A stretch of 64,000 nt of DNA from Nitrospirota bacterium (GTDB lineage Bacteria; Nitrospirota; Nitrospiria; Nitrospirales; Nitrospiraceae), in NCBI GenBank assembly GCA_026387665.1, contig JAPLLG010000008.1, forward strand, positions 1 through 64,000. Direction: 5' to 3'. This document shows positions 23,569-33,001 of the stretch, piece after piece. Below the pieces are notes generated by a model. The model did no database searches. It was not told where the DNA came from and worked only from the letters and a program-made list of their open reading frames with translations. The first letter of the stretch is position 1, and each line of letters begins with the position of its first letter. The position numbers and the translations under genes were made by a program.

Positions 23569-24215
23569 ATGATATGAGACAGATGACCGCGCTCGGGCGG
23601 AGCATCGAGGATGGTAGTTTCGCGATCATCGACCAGGAGGCAGGTCCGCACGATTTCGGCCAAGATGAATGGCAGGTCGTGCGCCGGGTGATCCATGCTA
23701 CGGCGGACTTCGAGTTTAAGACCCTGATGCGATTTCATCCCGACGCGGTGCGCGCCGGGGTGGCGGCCCTTCAAGGAGGCTGTCCCCTTTTGGTCGATGT
23801 GAAAATGATTTCCGCCGGCCTGAACGAGGAGCGGCTCTCTTCCTACGGCTGCAAGGTCTATTCGTTTATTTCGGATGAGGATGTGATCTCGACGGCTAAG
23901 GCCAACAACTCGACTCGCGCGATCGAGGCCATGAAAAAGGCCCATCGCCTCAACCTGCTCGATGGAGCGGTGGTGGCGATCGGCAATGCCCCGACGGCGT
24001 TATTGGAGCTGGCTCGCCTAGTTCGCGAGGAGAATGCGAAGCCGGCTCTCATCATCGGGGTGCCGGTCGGGTTTGTGTCGGCGGCTGAGTCCAAGGAAGT
24101 CACGCTGGAACTCTCGACTCCCTCTATCGTGGCCCGCGGCCGCAAGGGGGGCAGCCCCATCGCCGTCGCGATCATCCATGCCCTGTTGCTCCTCTCGGCA
24201 AAGGCTCCTGCATGA
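23565..24215 (+). CDS. cbiC: (Cobalt-)precorrin-8X methylmutase
   Basis: This protein of 216 residues starts at ATG 23565, which overlaps the cbiD stop. It has the family blocks ADFEFKTLMRFHPDAV, LVDVKMISAGL and AIGNAPTALLEL, with the catalytic His in VIHATADFEF. It moves the methyl group from C11 to C12 to give hydrogenobyrinate or cobyrinate. The length is normal for CbiC/CobH. Confidence 0.94.
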   Translation: MNDMRQMTALGRSIEDGSFAIIDQEAGPHDFGQDEWQVVRRVIHATADFEFKTLMRFHPDAVRAGVAALQGGCPLLVDVKMISAGLNEERLSSYGCKVYSFISDEDVISTAKANNSTRAIEAMKKAHRLNLLDGAVVAIGNAPTALLELARLVREENAKPALIIGVPVGFVSAAESKEVTLELSTPSIVARGRKGGSPIAVAIIHALLLLSAKAPA

Positions 24216-25468
24216 GTCCAAGACGCGCCATTACCTTGATCGGGGTCGGGGACGACGGCTGTGCAAGCCTGACGAGCCGCGCCGTGAATGCGGTCATGAA
24301 GGCGGGGGTGCTCGTGGGTGGCGAGCGCCATCTTGAATTCTTCCCGCAGTTTCAGGGCGAGAAGATCGTCCTCAAGGGAGGCGTGGCGTCGGTGCTCGAC
24401 CGGGTGGCGGAACTGGCAGAAGAACAGAATGTTTGTGTCGTGGCGTCCGGCGATCCATTGTTTTTCGGTATCGGCAGTCTGGTGGTCAAGAGGCTGGGGG
24501 CCGAGCATGTCGAGGTGCTGCCTCAGCCCAGTTCGATGCAATGGGCCTTTGCCCGAGCCGGTTTGAAGTGGGACGACGCAGCCTTTGTGTCCTTGCATGG
24601 CCGCTCGTCCGAGGGATTTCTCACCAGGCTCAAGGGCCAGGCCAAGGTGGCGATCTTCACCGATGAAAAGAATTCGCCATCGGTGTTGGCCCAGCGGATG
24701 GTCGAACATGGAGAGACTGCCTGGGAGGCCTGGGTCTGTGAGAATCTTGGCGGCCCGGATGAGAAGGTCCGGCGATTCGACGTGGCGGCTCTAGCCGCCT
24801 GTCAGGATATCGGGCCGCTCAACGTGCTGTTGCTCGTCCGTTCCGATCCCTCCTGGCGTGCTCCCTGCACCATTCCTTTCCTCCATGAGGATCAATTCGC
24901 GAAGCGGATGCCGAAGAAGGGTCTTATCACGAAGCGCGAAGTACGACTCTTGTCGTTGGCTGCGATGGGGATCAGGCCGGACAGTGTGGTCTGGGATATC
25001 GGAGCTGGTTCTGGATCTGTGTCGATCGAGGCAGCCTTGCTCGCGCCGAAAGGCCTGGTCTACGCAATCGAGGTCGATCCGGAAGGCGCCGAGATCTGCC
25101 GCGAAAATCTGTTGGCCCATGCGGTGGACAATGTGCGAGTCATTGCAGGCCGGGCGCCGGAAGCGCTGGCAGGCTTGGAGGCGCCCGATGCGGTTTTCAT
25201 CGGAGGCAGCAAGGGGAGCATGGAAGAGATCATCGACGTCGTCATGGACCGGCTGCAACCGGGCGGCCGTCTGGTCGTGAACGCCATTACGCTGGAGAAT
25301 GTGGCTGAGACCTATCAAAGCCTGCGCAAGCGCGGGTTGGTGCCGGAGGTGACCTTGCTCCAAGTGTCGCGCGCTGAACCCTTGGCCCATTACCTTCGTT
25401 ACGAATCCTTGAACCCGATTCAAATCTTTTCAGTCGAGAAGCCCAGCCAGACAGGAGCGGTCTCATGA
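24212..25468 (+). CDS. cbiET: Precorrin-6B/7 methyltransferase-decarboxylase (CbiE-CbiT fusion, CobL-like)
   Basis: This 418-residue fusion has an N-terminal tetrapyrrole methylase CbiE (about 5-200; ITLIGVGDDGC, VVASGDPLFFGIG). The C-terminal half is a Rossmann CbiT domain (about 225-410; GLITKREVRLLSLAAM and the SAM site WDIGAGSGSVSIEAA). Together they methylate C5 and C15 and decarboxylate the C12 acetate. The fusion is the CobL arrangement of aerobic organisms but sits here in an early-cobalt operon. It overlaps cbiC and cbiL by 4 bp each. Confidence 0.94.
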   Translation: MSPRRAITLIGVGDDGCASLTSRAVNAVMKAGVLVGGERHLEFFPQFQGEKIVLKGGVASVLDRVAELAEEQNVCVVASGDPLFFGIGSLVVKRLGAEHVEVLPQPSSMQWAFARAGLKWDDAAFVSLHGRSSEGFLTRLKGQAKVAIFTDEKNSPSVLAQRMVEHGETAWEAWVCENLGGPDEKVRRFDVAALAACQDIGPLNVLLLVRSDPSWRAPCTIPFLHEDQFAKRMPKKGLITKREVRLLSLAAMGIRPDSVVWDIGAGSGSVSIEAALLAPKGLVYAIEVDPEGAEICRENLLAHAVDNVRVIAGRAPEALAGLEAPDAVFIGGSKGSMEEIIDVVMDRLQPGGRLVVNAITLENVAETYQSLRKRGLVPEVTLLQVSRAEPLAHYLRYESLNPIQIFSVEKPSQTGAVS

Positions 25469-26247
25469 ACTACGGAACATTATATGGAGTCGGAGTCGGT
25501 CCTGGCGCGCCGGATTTGATTACGCTCCGCGCGCTCAATGTGTTGAAGCAAGCGCAGGTCCTCGCTCTGCCACGCAGCTCCGATTACGGAGAGTCGATGG
25601 CCTGGAAGATCCTCAAACCCACCTTGGGCGAGATCCCGGGACAGGAACGGATTTTTCTGACGTTCCCGATGAACAAGGATCCGGAGCGGTTGCGGCCCGC
25701 CTGGGATGCGGCCTTCACCGCGATAGGGGAGCGGCTGGAGAAAGGGCTGTCGGTTGCCTTCGCGACGGAAGGCGACCCCTCGCTTTTTAGCACCTTCATC
25801 TATCTGCGCCGGGAAGCTCCGCTGCGCTGGCCCGGTATCCGCATCGAAGTCGTCCCAGGTGTGTCCTCGATCATGGCTGTGCCCTCCGTGACCGGCATTC
25901 CTCTGGCGGACGGGCAGGAGCGGATCGCCATTCTGCCCGCGAGCTATGGGGTCGAGGATTTGAGTCAGGTGCTGGAGATGTTCGACACAGTCGTCTTGAT
26001 GAAGATGGGGACAGAAATTCCCAAGGTGGTCGAAGCGCTGGAGCGGCAGGGGCTCGTCGACCGGGCGGTCTATGTGTCGAAGGCCACGATGGCAGAACAG
26101 AGGATCGTCCGGGATATTCGCACGATCCAGACCGAGCGGGGCGATTGTTTCGCGATGATCATCGTGTCGCGCAAGGAACGGAGCGGGCTGTTGGCAGGCC
26201 TGGTGCCTGCGACACCGAGATTGGCCACGAGAGAGACTGGGGCATGA
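25465..26247 (+). CDS. cbiL: Cobalt-factor II / precorrin-2 C20-methyltransferase
   Basis: This 260-residue SAM-dependent tetrapyrrole methylase starts with GTLYGVGVGPGAPDLITLRAL. It includes ATEGDPSLFSTFIYL and VVPGVSSIMAVPS, the typical CbiL/CobI blocks. It adds the C20 methyl that is later lost at ring contraction. Length and motifs are normal. The gene overlaps cbiET and cbiG by 4 bp. Confidence 0.94.
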   Translation: MNYGTLYGVGVGPGAPDLITLRALNVLKQAQVLALPRSSDYGESMAWKILKPTLGEIPGQERIFLTFPMNKDPERLRPAWDAAFTAIGERLEKGLSVAFATEGDPSLFSTFIYLRREAPLRWPGIRIEVVPGVSSIMAVPSVTGIPLADGQERIAILPASYGVEDLSQVLEMFDTVVLMKMGTEIPKVVEALERQGLVDRAVYVSKATMAEQRIVRDIRTIQTERGDCFAMIIVSRKERSGLLAGLVPATPRLATRETGA

Positions 26248-27383
26248 TTGTCGAGCGCAAACCATTTGCGGTCTATGCCATTACGAAGCATGGGATCGCG
26301 ATTGCCTCCCGCTTGCTGCCACAGCTGTCGGGCGCAGACCTCTTCGTGTCGGAGAAGCTGATCGCCTCTGCGCCAGCCGGTGCGCTCCGTTTGCCGTTGC
26401 CGATGGGGCCTACGTTGATCGAGACCTTTCCTGCCTACGATTGCCATATTTTCATTATCAGTGTCGGGGCGGTGGTGCGGATGATCGCGCCGCTCTTGAA
26501 GAATAAAAAGGTCGATCCGGCGGTGGTCTGCATCGACGACGCAGCCCGCTTCTCGATCTGTGTCCTGTCTGGTCACGTCGGCCGCGGCAATATATTTACC
26601 GAACGGGTCGCGACCGCCTTGGGCGCGCAATCGGTGGTGACGACCGCGTCCGATGCGATCGGCACCTTGACGGTGGATATTCTGGGCCGCGACTTGGGGT
26701 GGACGCTCGACGATGCGGACCGTAACGTGACGAGAGGCTGCGCCGCAGTGGTGAATGCGACCGATGTGCTCTTTGTGCAGGAGACGGGAGAGCCGGACTG
26801 GTGGCCTGCCGAGAAGCCCTTGCCGGAAGGGGTCCGTTACGCCACCTCGCTGGAGGGAGTGGACTCGGAGGCGTTTGAAATTCTCTTGATCGCCACGGAT
26901 CGCGAGATCGGCTTGTCCCATCCGGCCCATTGGAAGAATGCTGTCATCTATCGCCCGAAGAGTCTCGTGCTCGGGATCGGCTGCGATAGAGGCACGGCTC
27001 CCGATCTGGTGGAGCGGGGAGTCCTGGCCATCTTGGCCAAGCAGGGCCTCTCCCCCAAGTCGGTGAAAGAGCTGGCGACGATCGACGTGAAGAAGGATGA
27101 GCCGGCGTTGCTGGCTTTGAGCGAGAAATATGGCTGGCCGCTGCGCACCTATCCGCCGGAGCAATTGGACGTGGTGCCAGGCATCCAGAATCCCTCGGAG
27201 AAGGTGAAACAGCATGTCGGTTCGCGCGGAGTGTCGGAGCCGGCTGCGTTGCTCGCAGCAGGGGCGGACGAGCTCCTCGTACCCAAGCAAATTTATACGG
27301 AGCCGGGAGCGGGACGATCGATGACCTTGGCCGTGGCGCGGCGGGCCTTTGTGAAACGGCAGATGGAGGTGGGCAGCCTATGA
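26244..27383 (+). CDS. cbiG: Cobalt-precorrin-5A hydrolase
   Basis: This protein of 379 residues starts at ATG 26244 overlapping the cbiL stop. It has the CbiG N-terminal domain (AVYAITKHGIAIASRL; SVGAVVRMIAPLL), a middle domain with VLSGHVGRGNIFTERVA, and the C-terminal CobE-like domain (LGIGCDRGTAPD; VSEPAALLAAG). It opens the delta-lactone and releases acetaldehyde, a step found only in the early-cobalt pathway. The three-part architecture is complete. Confidence 0.94.
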   Translation: MIVERKPFAVYAITKHGIAIASRLLPQLSGADLFVSEKLIASAPAGALRLPLPMGPTLIETFPAYDCHIFIISVGAVVRMIAPLLKNKKVDPAVVCIDDAARFSICVLSGHVGRGNIFTERVATALGAQSVVTTASDAIGTLTVDILGRDLGWTLDDADRNVTRGCAAVVNATDVLFVQETGEPDWWPAEKPLPEGVRYATSLEGVDSEAFEILLIATDREIGLSHPAHWKNAVIYRPKSLVLGIGCDRGTAPDLVERGVLAILAKQGLSPKSVKELATIDVKKDEPALLALSEKYGWPLRTYPPEQLDVVPGIQNPSEKVKQHVGSRGVSEPAALLAAGADELLVPKQIYTEPGAGRSMTLAVARRAFVKRQMEVGSL

Positions 27384-28216
27384 GCGAGGCAAAAGGAATT
27401 CTCTATGTCGTGGGCATCGGGCCTGGCGCGCAGGACCATGCCACTCCGGCGGCCTTGAAGGCGATTGCCGAGTCCCAGCTCGTCGTCGGCTACAGTACCT
27501 ATATCAAGCTGGTTCGCCATCTGCTCGAAGGAAAAGAGATCATCAAGACCGGGATGACGGAAGAGATCGGACGTGCCCGTGCCGCCATTGAGCGGGCGAG
27601 GGATGGCGCCACGGTCTCGTTGATTTCTTCCGGCGATGCGGGAGTCTATGGCATGGCAGGCCTGGTCTTTCAGGTGTTGAAAGAAATGGGCTGGAAGAGG
27701 GGCGACTCGCCGGAGCTTCGGCTCATTCCAGGGATGACCGCGCTCAACTCCTGCGCGTCCCTGGTCGGTGCGCCCTTGGTCCACGATTCCTGCTCGATTT
27801 CGCTCTCGGATTTGCTGACCCCCTGGTCTGTGATCGAGAGGCGGATCGAGGCGGCTGCCAGCGCGGATTTCGTGATCGGTTTATACAATCCTGCCAGCGG
27901 CAGGCGTACGAGGCAGATCGTGGATGCCCAGGCGATTATCCGGCGTCACCGCGAGGGAAACACGCCGGTGGCCCTGGTGAAGAGCGCCTATCGTGATATG
28001 GAACAGGTAATTCTGACCGATCTGGATAACTTTTTGGATTACGAGATCGGGATGTTGACCACCGTCATCATCGGGTCGAGCAACACCTTCATGTTCGAGG
28101 GCTATATGGTCACGCCGCGCGGCTATACCAATAAGTACAGTTTCGACGGAGCCGTTCTTCCCGGACAGAGGCCGGGTTTTTCGCTCGTCGTGCCTCCTGC
28201 CTCGGAGGCGGACTGA
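27380..28216 (+). CDS. cbiH: Cobalt-precorrin-3B C17-methyltransferase
   Basis: This 278-residue tetrapyrrole methylase has LYVVGIGPGAQDHATPAALKA at the start, LISSGDAGVYGMAGL and IPGMTALNSCASLVGAPL in the middle, and FVIGLYNPASGRR in the C half, all characteristic of CbiH/CobJ. It methylates C17 and promotes ring contraction. A C-terminal extension after about residue 245 (GYMVTPRGYTNKY) is common in this family. Overlaps of 4 bp and 1 bp tie it to cbiG and the next gene. Confidence 0.94.
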   Translation: MSEAKGILYVVGIGPGAQDHATPAALKAIAESQLVVGYSTYIKLVRHLLEGKEIIKTGMTEEIGRARAAIERARDGATVSLISSGDAGVYGMAGLVFQVLKEMGWKRGDSPELRLIPGMTALNSCASLVGAPLVHDSCSISLSDLLTPWSVIERRIEAAASADFVIGLYNPASGRRTRQIVDAQAIIRRHREGNTPVALVKSAYRDMEQVILTDLDNFLDYEIGMLTTVIIGSSNTFMFEGYMVTPRGYTNKYSFDGAVLPGQRPGFSLVVPPASEAD

Positions 28217-28629
28217 TGGCGCTGGTCGGACGTTTAGCCGGAGCCATTCTGGCCGAGACGGAAGGACAGTTTTTTTTGGTGGGCAATCCCAAGGAGCCCT
28301 GCGACTTTGCTGCGGTGGGGTTCGAGTCTCCCGGCGTGATCGATGCGATGGAACGGCCCTTTATCAGGCTCTCGCCGCTCCGTCCGGTTCAGGTGCCACA
28401 ACCGTACGTGACGATGACGGTCGAGGGAGAAGCCTTGGCCGGGTTGCTGGTCGATCGGTTCGTGATCCAGCGGAATGGATCGGTGAGCGATCGCCTCTGG
28501 CGCCTGGTGACCGATCCTAAGCAGGAAAACCGCGTAGCGCCCGTTGGCAATATCGATGCGCGATGGTTGGGAGAGATCCCGGCAGAGATTTGGCAGATTG
28601 TGCGAGAGACCGTGTTGAAGTGTACGTAA
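28216..28629 (+). CDS. Unknown 137-residue protein between cbiH and cbiF
   Basis: Its ATG shares a base with the cbiH stop (TGATG), so it is translated with the pathway enzymes. The 137-residue sequence (FDxxAVGFESPGVIDAMERPFIRL; YVTMTVEGEALAGLLVDRF; ENRVAPVGNIDARWLGEIP) is soluble and not recognised. No cysteine pairs or nucleotide motifs are visible. Because cbiJ is missing from the locus, it deserves attention as a pathway component, but that is inference. Confidence 0.65.
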   Translation: MALVGRLAGAILAETEGQFFLVGNPKEPCDFAAVGFESPGVIDAMERPFIRLSPLRPVQVPQPYVTMTVEGEALAGLLVDRFVIQRNGSVSDRLWRLVTDPKQENRVAPVGNIDARWLGEIPAEIWQIVRETVLKCT

Positions 28630-28640
28630 AGGAGTCATAG

Positions 28641-29432
28641 ATGCGTGTCTATATTATTGGAGCAGGTCCGGGCGATCCGAAACTCCTCACGCTTCGCGGG
28701 GCGGAGTTGATTTCGTCCTGCCCCGTCGTGCTCTACACAGGATCGCTGGTCCCTAAAGAAGTCATCGCCCATGCCAGGCCCGACGCCAAGGTGATGGACT
28801 CGTCGGGGATGACGCTCGAACAGATCGTCGAGGTGATCGTGGCAGCCCGCGATGCGGATCAGGATGTGGCGCGGGTCCATACGGGAGATCCGATGATCTT
28901 CGGGTCCACCGCCGAGCAGATGCGCCGACTGACAGAGTTGGGCATTGCCTACGAGATCATTCCCGGCGTCTCCTCCTTCACCGCAGCGGCTGCGGCGCTG
29001 GGCCGTGAACTCACCCTTCCAGAATTGTCTCAGACGGTGATCCTGACCAGGGCGGAGGGACGGACCTCGATGCCGGAGGGAGAAAAGCTGGAAGACCTGG
29101 CGAAGCATCAAGCGACGTTGGCACTGTTTCTCAGCATCACGCTTCTCAAGGATGTCGTGCGGTCCCTGACTCCCTCGTATGGAGCTGATTGTCCCGTGGC
29201 CATCGTTCATAAAGCCTCCTGGCCCGATCAGGTGATCGTGACCGGGACCCTGGCTGATATCGCCGACAAGGCCAAGGCGGCCAAGCTCAACTCGACCTCG
29301 ATGGTGTTGGTGGGGCGTGTCCTCACGGCCACCGAGTTTGCCAATTCGAAGTTGTACGATCCGGAGTTTACCCATCGGTTCCGGAAGGGTGAGCCTGTTG
29401 TGAAGAAGCAAGGAGAGATTCGTGCCGACTGA
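28641..29432 (+). CDS. cbiF: Cobalt-precorrin-4 C11-methyltransferase
   Basis: This 263-residue enzyme starts MRVYIIGAGPGDPKLLTLRGAEL and has VARVHTGDPMIFGSTAEQM, IIPGVSSFTAAAAALGRELT and LVGRVL, typical of CbiF/CobM. It methylates C11 of the corrin ring. AAGGAG precedes the start, giving it an independent ribosome site after a 12-bp gap. It overlaps cobA-hemD by 11 bp. Confidence 0.95.
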   Translation: MRVYIIGAGPGDPKLLTLRGAELISSCPVVLYTGSLVPKEVIAHARPDAKVMDSSGMTLEQIVEVIVAARDADQDVARVHTGDPMIFGSTAEQMRRLTELGIAYEIIPGVSSFTAAAAALGRELTLPELSQTVILTRAEGRTSMPEGEKLEDLAKHQATLALFLSITLLKDVVRSLTPSYGADCPVAIVHKASWPDQVIVTGTLADIADKAKAAKLNSTSMVLVGRVLTATEFANSKLYDPEFTHRFRKGEPVVKKQGEIRAD

Positions 29433-30894
29433 GCCAGAGACTCGAGCAGGCATGGTCTATCTGGTGGGGGCAGGGCCTGGCGATCCGGGCCTGCTCACGG
29501 TCCGTGCGCTGGAACTGCTGCGGGCCGCGGATGTCGTGGCCTACGACGAGCTAGTCTCGAAAGCTATTCTTTCTCTCGTCAGGCCTGAGGCTGAGCTGCT
29601 ATCAGTGGGCCGGCGTCATGGTGAGGGAGCGATAGGCTATCGATTGCATCCGGAGGTGCTGGCTCGCGTCAAGGCTGGCAGGACAGTCGTGCGATTGAAG
29701 GCGGGAGACCCGCTGATCTTCGGGCGAGGCGGGGAAGAAGCGGAGGAACTGGCGGAAGCAGGCATTCCCTGCACGATCGTTCCAGGTATTTCATCCGCCC
29801 TTGGCGCAGCAGCCTATGCGGGGATTCCATTGACCCATCGTCTGCATTCCTCCGATGTGACCTTCCTGAGCGGCCATGATGTCGAGGGGAGCCAGAGTCT
29901 TACTGATTGGTCCAAGGCCGCTAGCGGCAAGGGCACCCTGGTGCTCTTCATGGCGGCCAGAAAACTTTCGGCGAATCTTCAGCGATTGATCCAGGCAGGC
30001 CGCTCAGCTGAGACTCCCGCTGCCTATATCGCCTCTGCCACCACTCCAGAACAGCATGTCATTGTCGGTACCCTGGCGACCCTTCCAGAGAAGATACGAA
30101 ATGTCGATCTCGCCATCCCGGCCCTTGTCATCGTCGGCGATGTTGTTGGATTGCGTGAACGGATTGCCTGGTTCGAGCGTCGCCCTTTGGTGGGACGGCG
30201 GCTGCTCGTTGCCCGCGCTCGCCCGGGCCTCTCTGCGATGGCAGCGGAACTCCGTTCGCTTGGAGCAGAGGTACTGGAAATCCCCGAGGTCGAAGCAGTC
30301 TCGTTGAACGGAGGCTCTCCCATCGATAAGGCCCTGGCTCGGCTCCATGAGTTCCGCGGCATCGTCTTCGGCTGTGCTGCCGGTGTCGATGCGGTCTTGT
30401 CCCATGTTCCCACCCTCGACCTGCCGGTCATTGCGGTTGGAGCAGCGGCGGCGCAGGCCCTGTCACGGCATGGCATCGAGTCTGTTGTGGCTCTGCGAGG
30501 CGCCTGTCAGGAGGCGGTGGGAGAGCAGTCGGTGTTGTTTCAGAAGGGGCCATTTCTTCTCGTGACAGCGGAGGAGGGCCGTCCCAACTTACGCAATGAA
30601 CTGACGAAGATCGGCGCGGAGGTCGAAGCGGTGGCGGCCTATCGGTATGTGCATCGGATGCCGACTTCTCCCTTGCCGCCGATCGATCTTGTGGTGCTGC
30701 CCAGTTCCTCTGCGGCTCGCACCGTCCTGTCGGGCGATTTCGGCCAGGCTCTGTTGGGTTTGCCGATGGCGGCGATCGGGCCTCAGACCGCAGCAGCGGC
30801 GCGCCAATGCGGGGCTCAATCTGTGGTTCTGGCTGAGGAAGACAATGTGGCATCGCTGGTCTCTCTTGTTCGGTCGATGGTGGGGAAACTATGA
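29422..30894 (+). CDS. cobA-hemD: Uroporphyrinogen-III methyltransferase / uroporphyrinogen-III synthase fusion
   Basis: This 490-residue fusion begins (GTG start) with a CobA/SUMT domain (about 1-250; MVYLVGAGPGDPGLLTVRAL, VRLKAGDPLIFGRGGEE, IPGISSALGAAAYAGIPLTHR). A HemD domain follows (about 253-490; RRPLVGRRLLVARARPGLSAM to PMAAIGPQTAAAARQCG). It makes uroporphyrinogen III and then precorrin-2, feeding both B12 and siroheme. The fusion concentrates the branch point inside the B12 operon. Confidence 0.93.
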   Translation: MPTEPETRAGMVYLVGAGPGDPGLLTVRALELLRAADVVAYDELVSKAILSLVRPEAELLSVGRRHGEGAIGYRLHPEVLARVKAGRTVVRLKAGDPLIFGRGGEEAEELAEAGIPCTIVPGISSALGAAAYAGIPLTHRLHSSDVTFLSGHDVEGSQSLTDWSKAASGKGTLVLFMAARKLSANLQRLIQAGRSAETPAAYIASATTPEQHVIVGTLATLPEKIRNVDLAIPALVIVGDVVGLRERIAWFERRPLVGRRLLVARARPGLSAMAAELRSLGAEVLEIPEVEAVSLNGGSPIDKALARLHEFRGIVFGCAAGVDAVLSHVPTLDLPVIAVGAAAAQALSRHGIESVVALRGACQEAVGEQSVLFQKGPFLLVTAEEGRPNLRNELTKIGAEVEAVAAYRYVHRMPTSPLPPIDLVVLPSSSAARTVLSGDFGQALLGLPMAAIGPQTAAAARQCGAQSVVLAEEDNVASLVSLVRSMVGKL

Positions 30895-31628
30895 CGGATC
30901 ATGCCTTTCCGGAAGCCTGGCGCCGGGGCCTGTACGAAACGATCACGCGCCGCCGCGACATGCGAGCCTTTCTTCCTGATCCCATTCCTGACGAAACCCT
31001 GGCTCGCATCCTCATGGCCGCGCATCAGGCAGGATCGGTCGGGCTTTCGCAGCCCTGGAATTTTCTCGTGGTGGAGAATCGCGAGACCCGCGCCAAGGTG
31101 CGAGCCCATGTCGAGGTCGAACGGCTGCGCGCAGCAGAAACGTTCGACCAGGAGCGCCGCGAGAAATATCTCTCCTTCAAGCTGGAGGGGATTCTCGATT
31201 CGCCCCTCAACCTCTGCGTCACCTGCGATCAGGAGCGGTTCGGGCCGACGGTGATCGGACGGAACACGATTCCGGAAACCGCCGTCTATAGCACTTGCTG
31301 TGCGATTCAAAATCTCTGGCTGGCCGCGCGGGCAGAAGGGGTCGGAGTCGGCTGGGTGAGCATCATGGAGCCGGCAGTCCTCCGCACGATCCTCGGAATT
31401 CCCGAGCGGATCATTCCGGTGGCCTATCTCTGCGTCGGGTTCGTGGAGAGTTTTCCTGAACGGCCTATTTTTGAGAGCAACGGCTGGCTGCCCAGGCTGC
31501 CGTTGCATGAGTTGGTGTTTCATGACAAGTGGGACGAGCGGCCCAGGCCTGATCTGCTCCACGCGCTGGAAACGAGCCGGATCGACGGAGCGCAAGCCAC
31601 GCCGGCGCAGACGGAGATCGACTCGTGA
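30891..31628 (+). CDS. bluB: 5,6-dimethylbenzimidazole synthase
   Basis: This 245-residue nitroreductase-fold flavoprotein has RRDMRAFLPDPIPDETLARIL, AGSVGLSQPWNF and STCCAIQNLWLAARAEGVGVGWVSI, the BluB signature. It cleaves reduced FMN with O2 to form the lower ligand of cobalamin. Oxygen-dependent ligand synthesis next to an early-cobalt corrin route indicates a microaerobic or aerobic cell. It overlaps both neighbours by 4 bp. Confidence 0.93.
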   Translation: MTDHAFPEAWRRGLYETITRRRDMRAFLPDPIPDETLARILMAAHQAGSVGLSQPWNFLVVENRETRAKVRAHVEVERLRAAETFDQERREKYLSFKLEGILDSPLNLCVTCDQERFGPTVIGRNTIPETAVYSTCCAIQNLWLAARAEGVGVGWVSIMEPAVLRTILGIPERIIPVAYLCVGFVESFPERPIFESNGWLPRLPLHELVFHDKWDERPRPDLLHALETSRIDGAQATPAQTEIDS

Positions 31629-33001
31629 CGATTCCACGTCTCGTCATTGCCGGCATCTCCAGCAACGTCGGCAAGACGACGGTCATGGTCGGGCTCGTCC
31701 GGGCTCTGCGCGCGCGCGGGTTGCGAGTCGCCGTCTTCAAGTGCGGCCCGGATTATCTCGACCCGACCTATCACGTTCGCGCGGCTGCGGCTCCCTGCCA
31801 CAATCTCGATGGATGGATGATGGGGCGCGAGGCGGTTCTTTCGACCTTCATGCATGCTTCGCAAGGGGCCGACATCGCCTTGCTCGAAGGGGTGATGGGT
31901 CTGTTCGATGGGGCATCACCGACGAGCGACGAAGGCTCGACCGCCGAGATCGCCAAGTGGCTCCAGGCGCCGGTGCTGCTGGTCTGCGATGCGGGGGGTA
32001 TGGCTCGCAGCATTGCGGCTCTGGCCAAAGGGTTCTCGACCTTTGATCCGGATCTTCAGATTTCCGGTCTCATCTGTAACAGGCTCGGCAGCCGTGGGCA
32101 TTTGGATTTGCTCCGCAAGGCGACGGAGGGGAAGCCCCCCGTCTTGGGCGGGTTGCCCAAGGAAGCAGCCTTGGCTTTCGCGGACCGGCATCTGGGTTTG
32201 CATAGCGCAGACCGGGCGACGGTGCCTGAAGATGTCTTCGTGGCCTGGGGCGATCGGGTGAGCGAGTGGTGCGATGTCGATGCGATCGTGGCGTTGGCGC
32301 AATCCGCGCCGGCTCTTCCTGAAATTCCTGCGACGGCACGGATCGTCGGGGAGGGGACACGATGCAGAATCGGTCTTGCTTTCGACGAGGCCTTCCATTT
32401 CTATTATGACGACAACCTCCGCCGTCTTGAGAACCTCGGCGCAGAGCTCGTGCGGTTTTCCCCCATTCACGATGCGCACCTTCCCGATGTGGACGGTCTC
32501 TATTTCGGGGGCGGCTACCCGGAAGTTCATGCGGAGGATCTGTCGCGGAATCTTTCGATGCGCAAGGATGTGAGGTCCTTTGCCGAATCTCAAGGGCCTA
32601 TCTATGGCGAATGTGGCGGCCTTATGTATTTGTCCAATGGCATCAGGACGCTCGATGGCACGTTGCATCCCATGGTGGGGCTCATTCCAGGCGAAGCGGA
32701 GATGAAAGATCGTTTACAGGCGCTCGGTTATGTCGAGGTGGAAACAAAAGACGACACGATGCTCGGTCCAGCCGGCCTAAAGTTCCGCGGCCATCAATTT
32801 CGCTATTCGGACTTTCGTCTTCCGGCGTCGATCGAGTGCACCTACAACGTGCGTCGTCGCCGCGGAGGCGAGGTCTTTCAAGAGGGCTATCGTCAGGGCA
32901 ATACGCTGGCCTCCTATGTCCATGCCCATTGGGCTTCGAATCCAATCCTGGCGCAGGGTTTCGTGCAGGCCTGCTCGGCCCATGCGAGGAGGGTCCGGTG
33001 A
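31625..33001 (+). CDS. cbiA: Cobyrinate a,c-diamide synthase
   Basis: This 458-residue enzyme has a dethiobiotin synthetase-like ATPase domain (RLVIAGISSNVGKTTVMVGL, P-loop at about 8-17). A class I glutamine amidotransferase domain follows (about 250-450; DGLYFGGGYPEVHAE, and the nucleophile Cys in YGECGGLMYLS). It amidates the a and c acetates of cobyrinate with glutamine and ATP. Length and domain order are normal for CbiA/CobB. Confidence 0.94.
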   Translation: MTIPRLVIAGISSNVGKTTVMVGLVRALRARGLRVAVFKCGPDYLDPTYHVRAAAAPCHNLDGWMMGREAVLSTFMHASQGADIALLEGVMGLFDGASPTSDEGSTAEIAKWLQAPVLLVCDAGGMARSIAALAKGFSTFDPDLQISGLICNRLGSRGHLDLLRKATEGKPPVLGGLPKEAALAFADRHLGLHSADRATVPEDVFVAWGDRVSEWCDVDAIVALAQSAPALPEIPATARIVGEGTRCRIGLAFDEAFHFYYDDNLRRLENLGAELVRFSPIHDAHLPDVDGLYFGGGYPEVHAEDLSRNLSMRKDVRSFAESQGPIYGECGGLMYLSNGIRTLDGTLHPMVGLIPGEAEMKDRLQALGYVEVETKDDTMLGPAGLKFRGHQFRYSDFRLPASIECTYNVRRRRGGEVFQEGYRQGNTLASYVHAHWASNPILAQGFVQACSAHARRVR

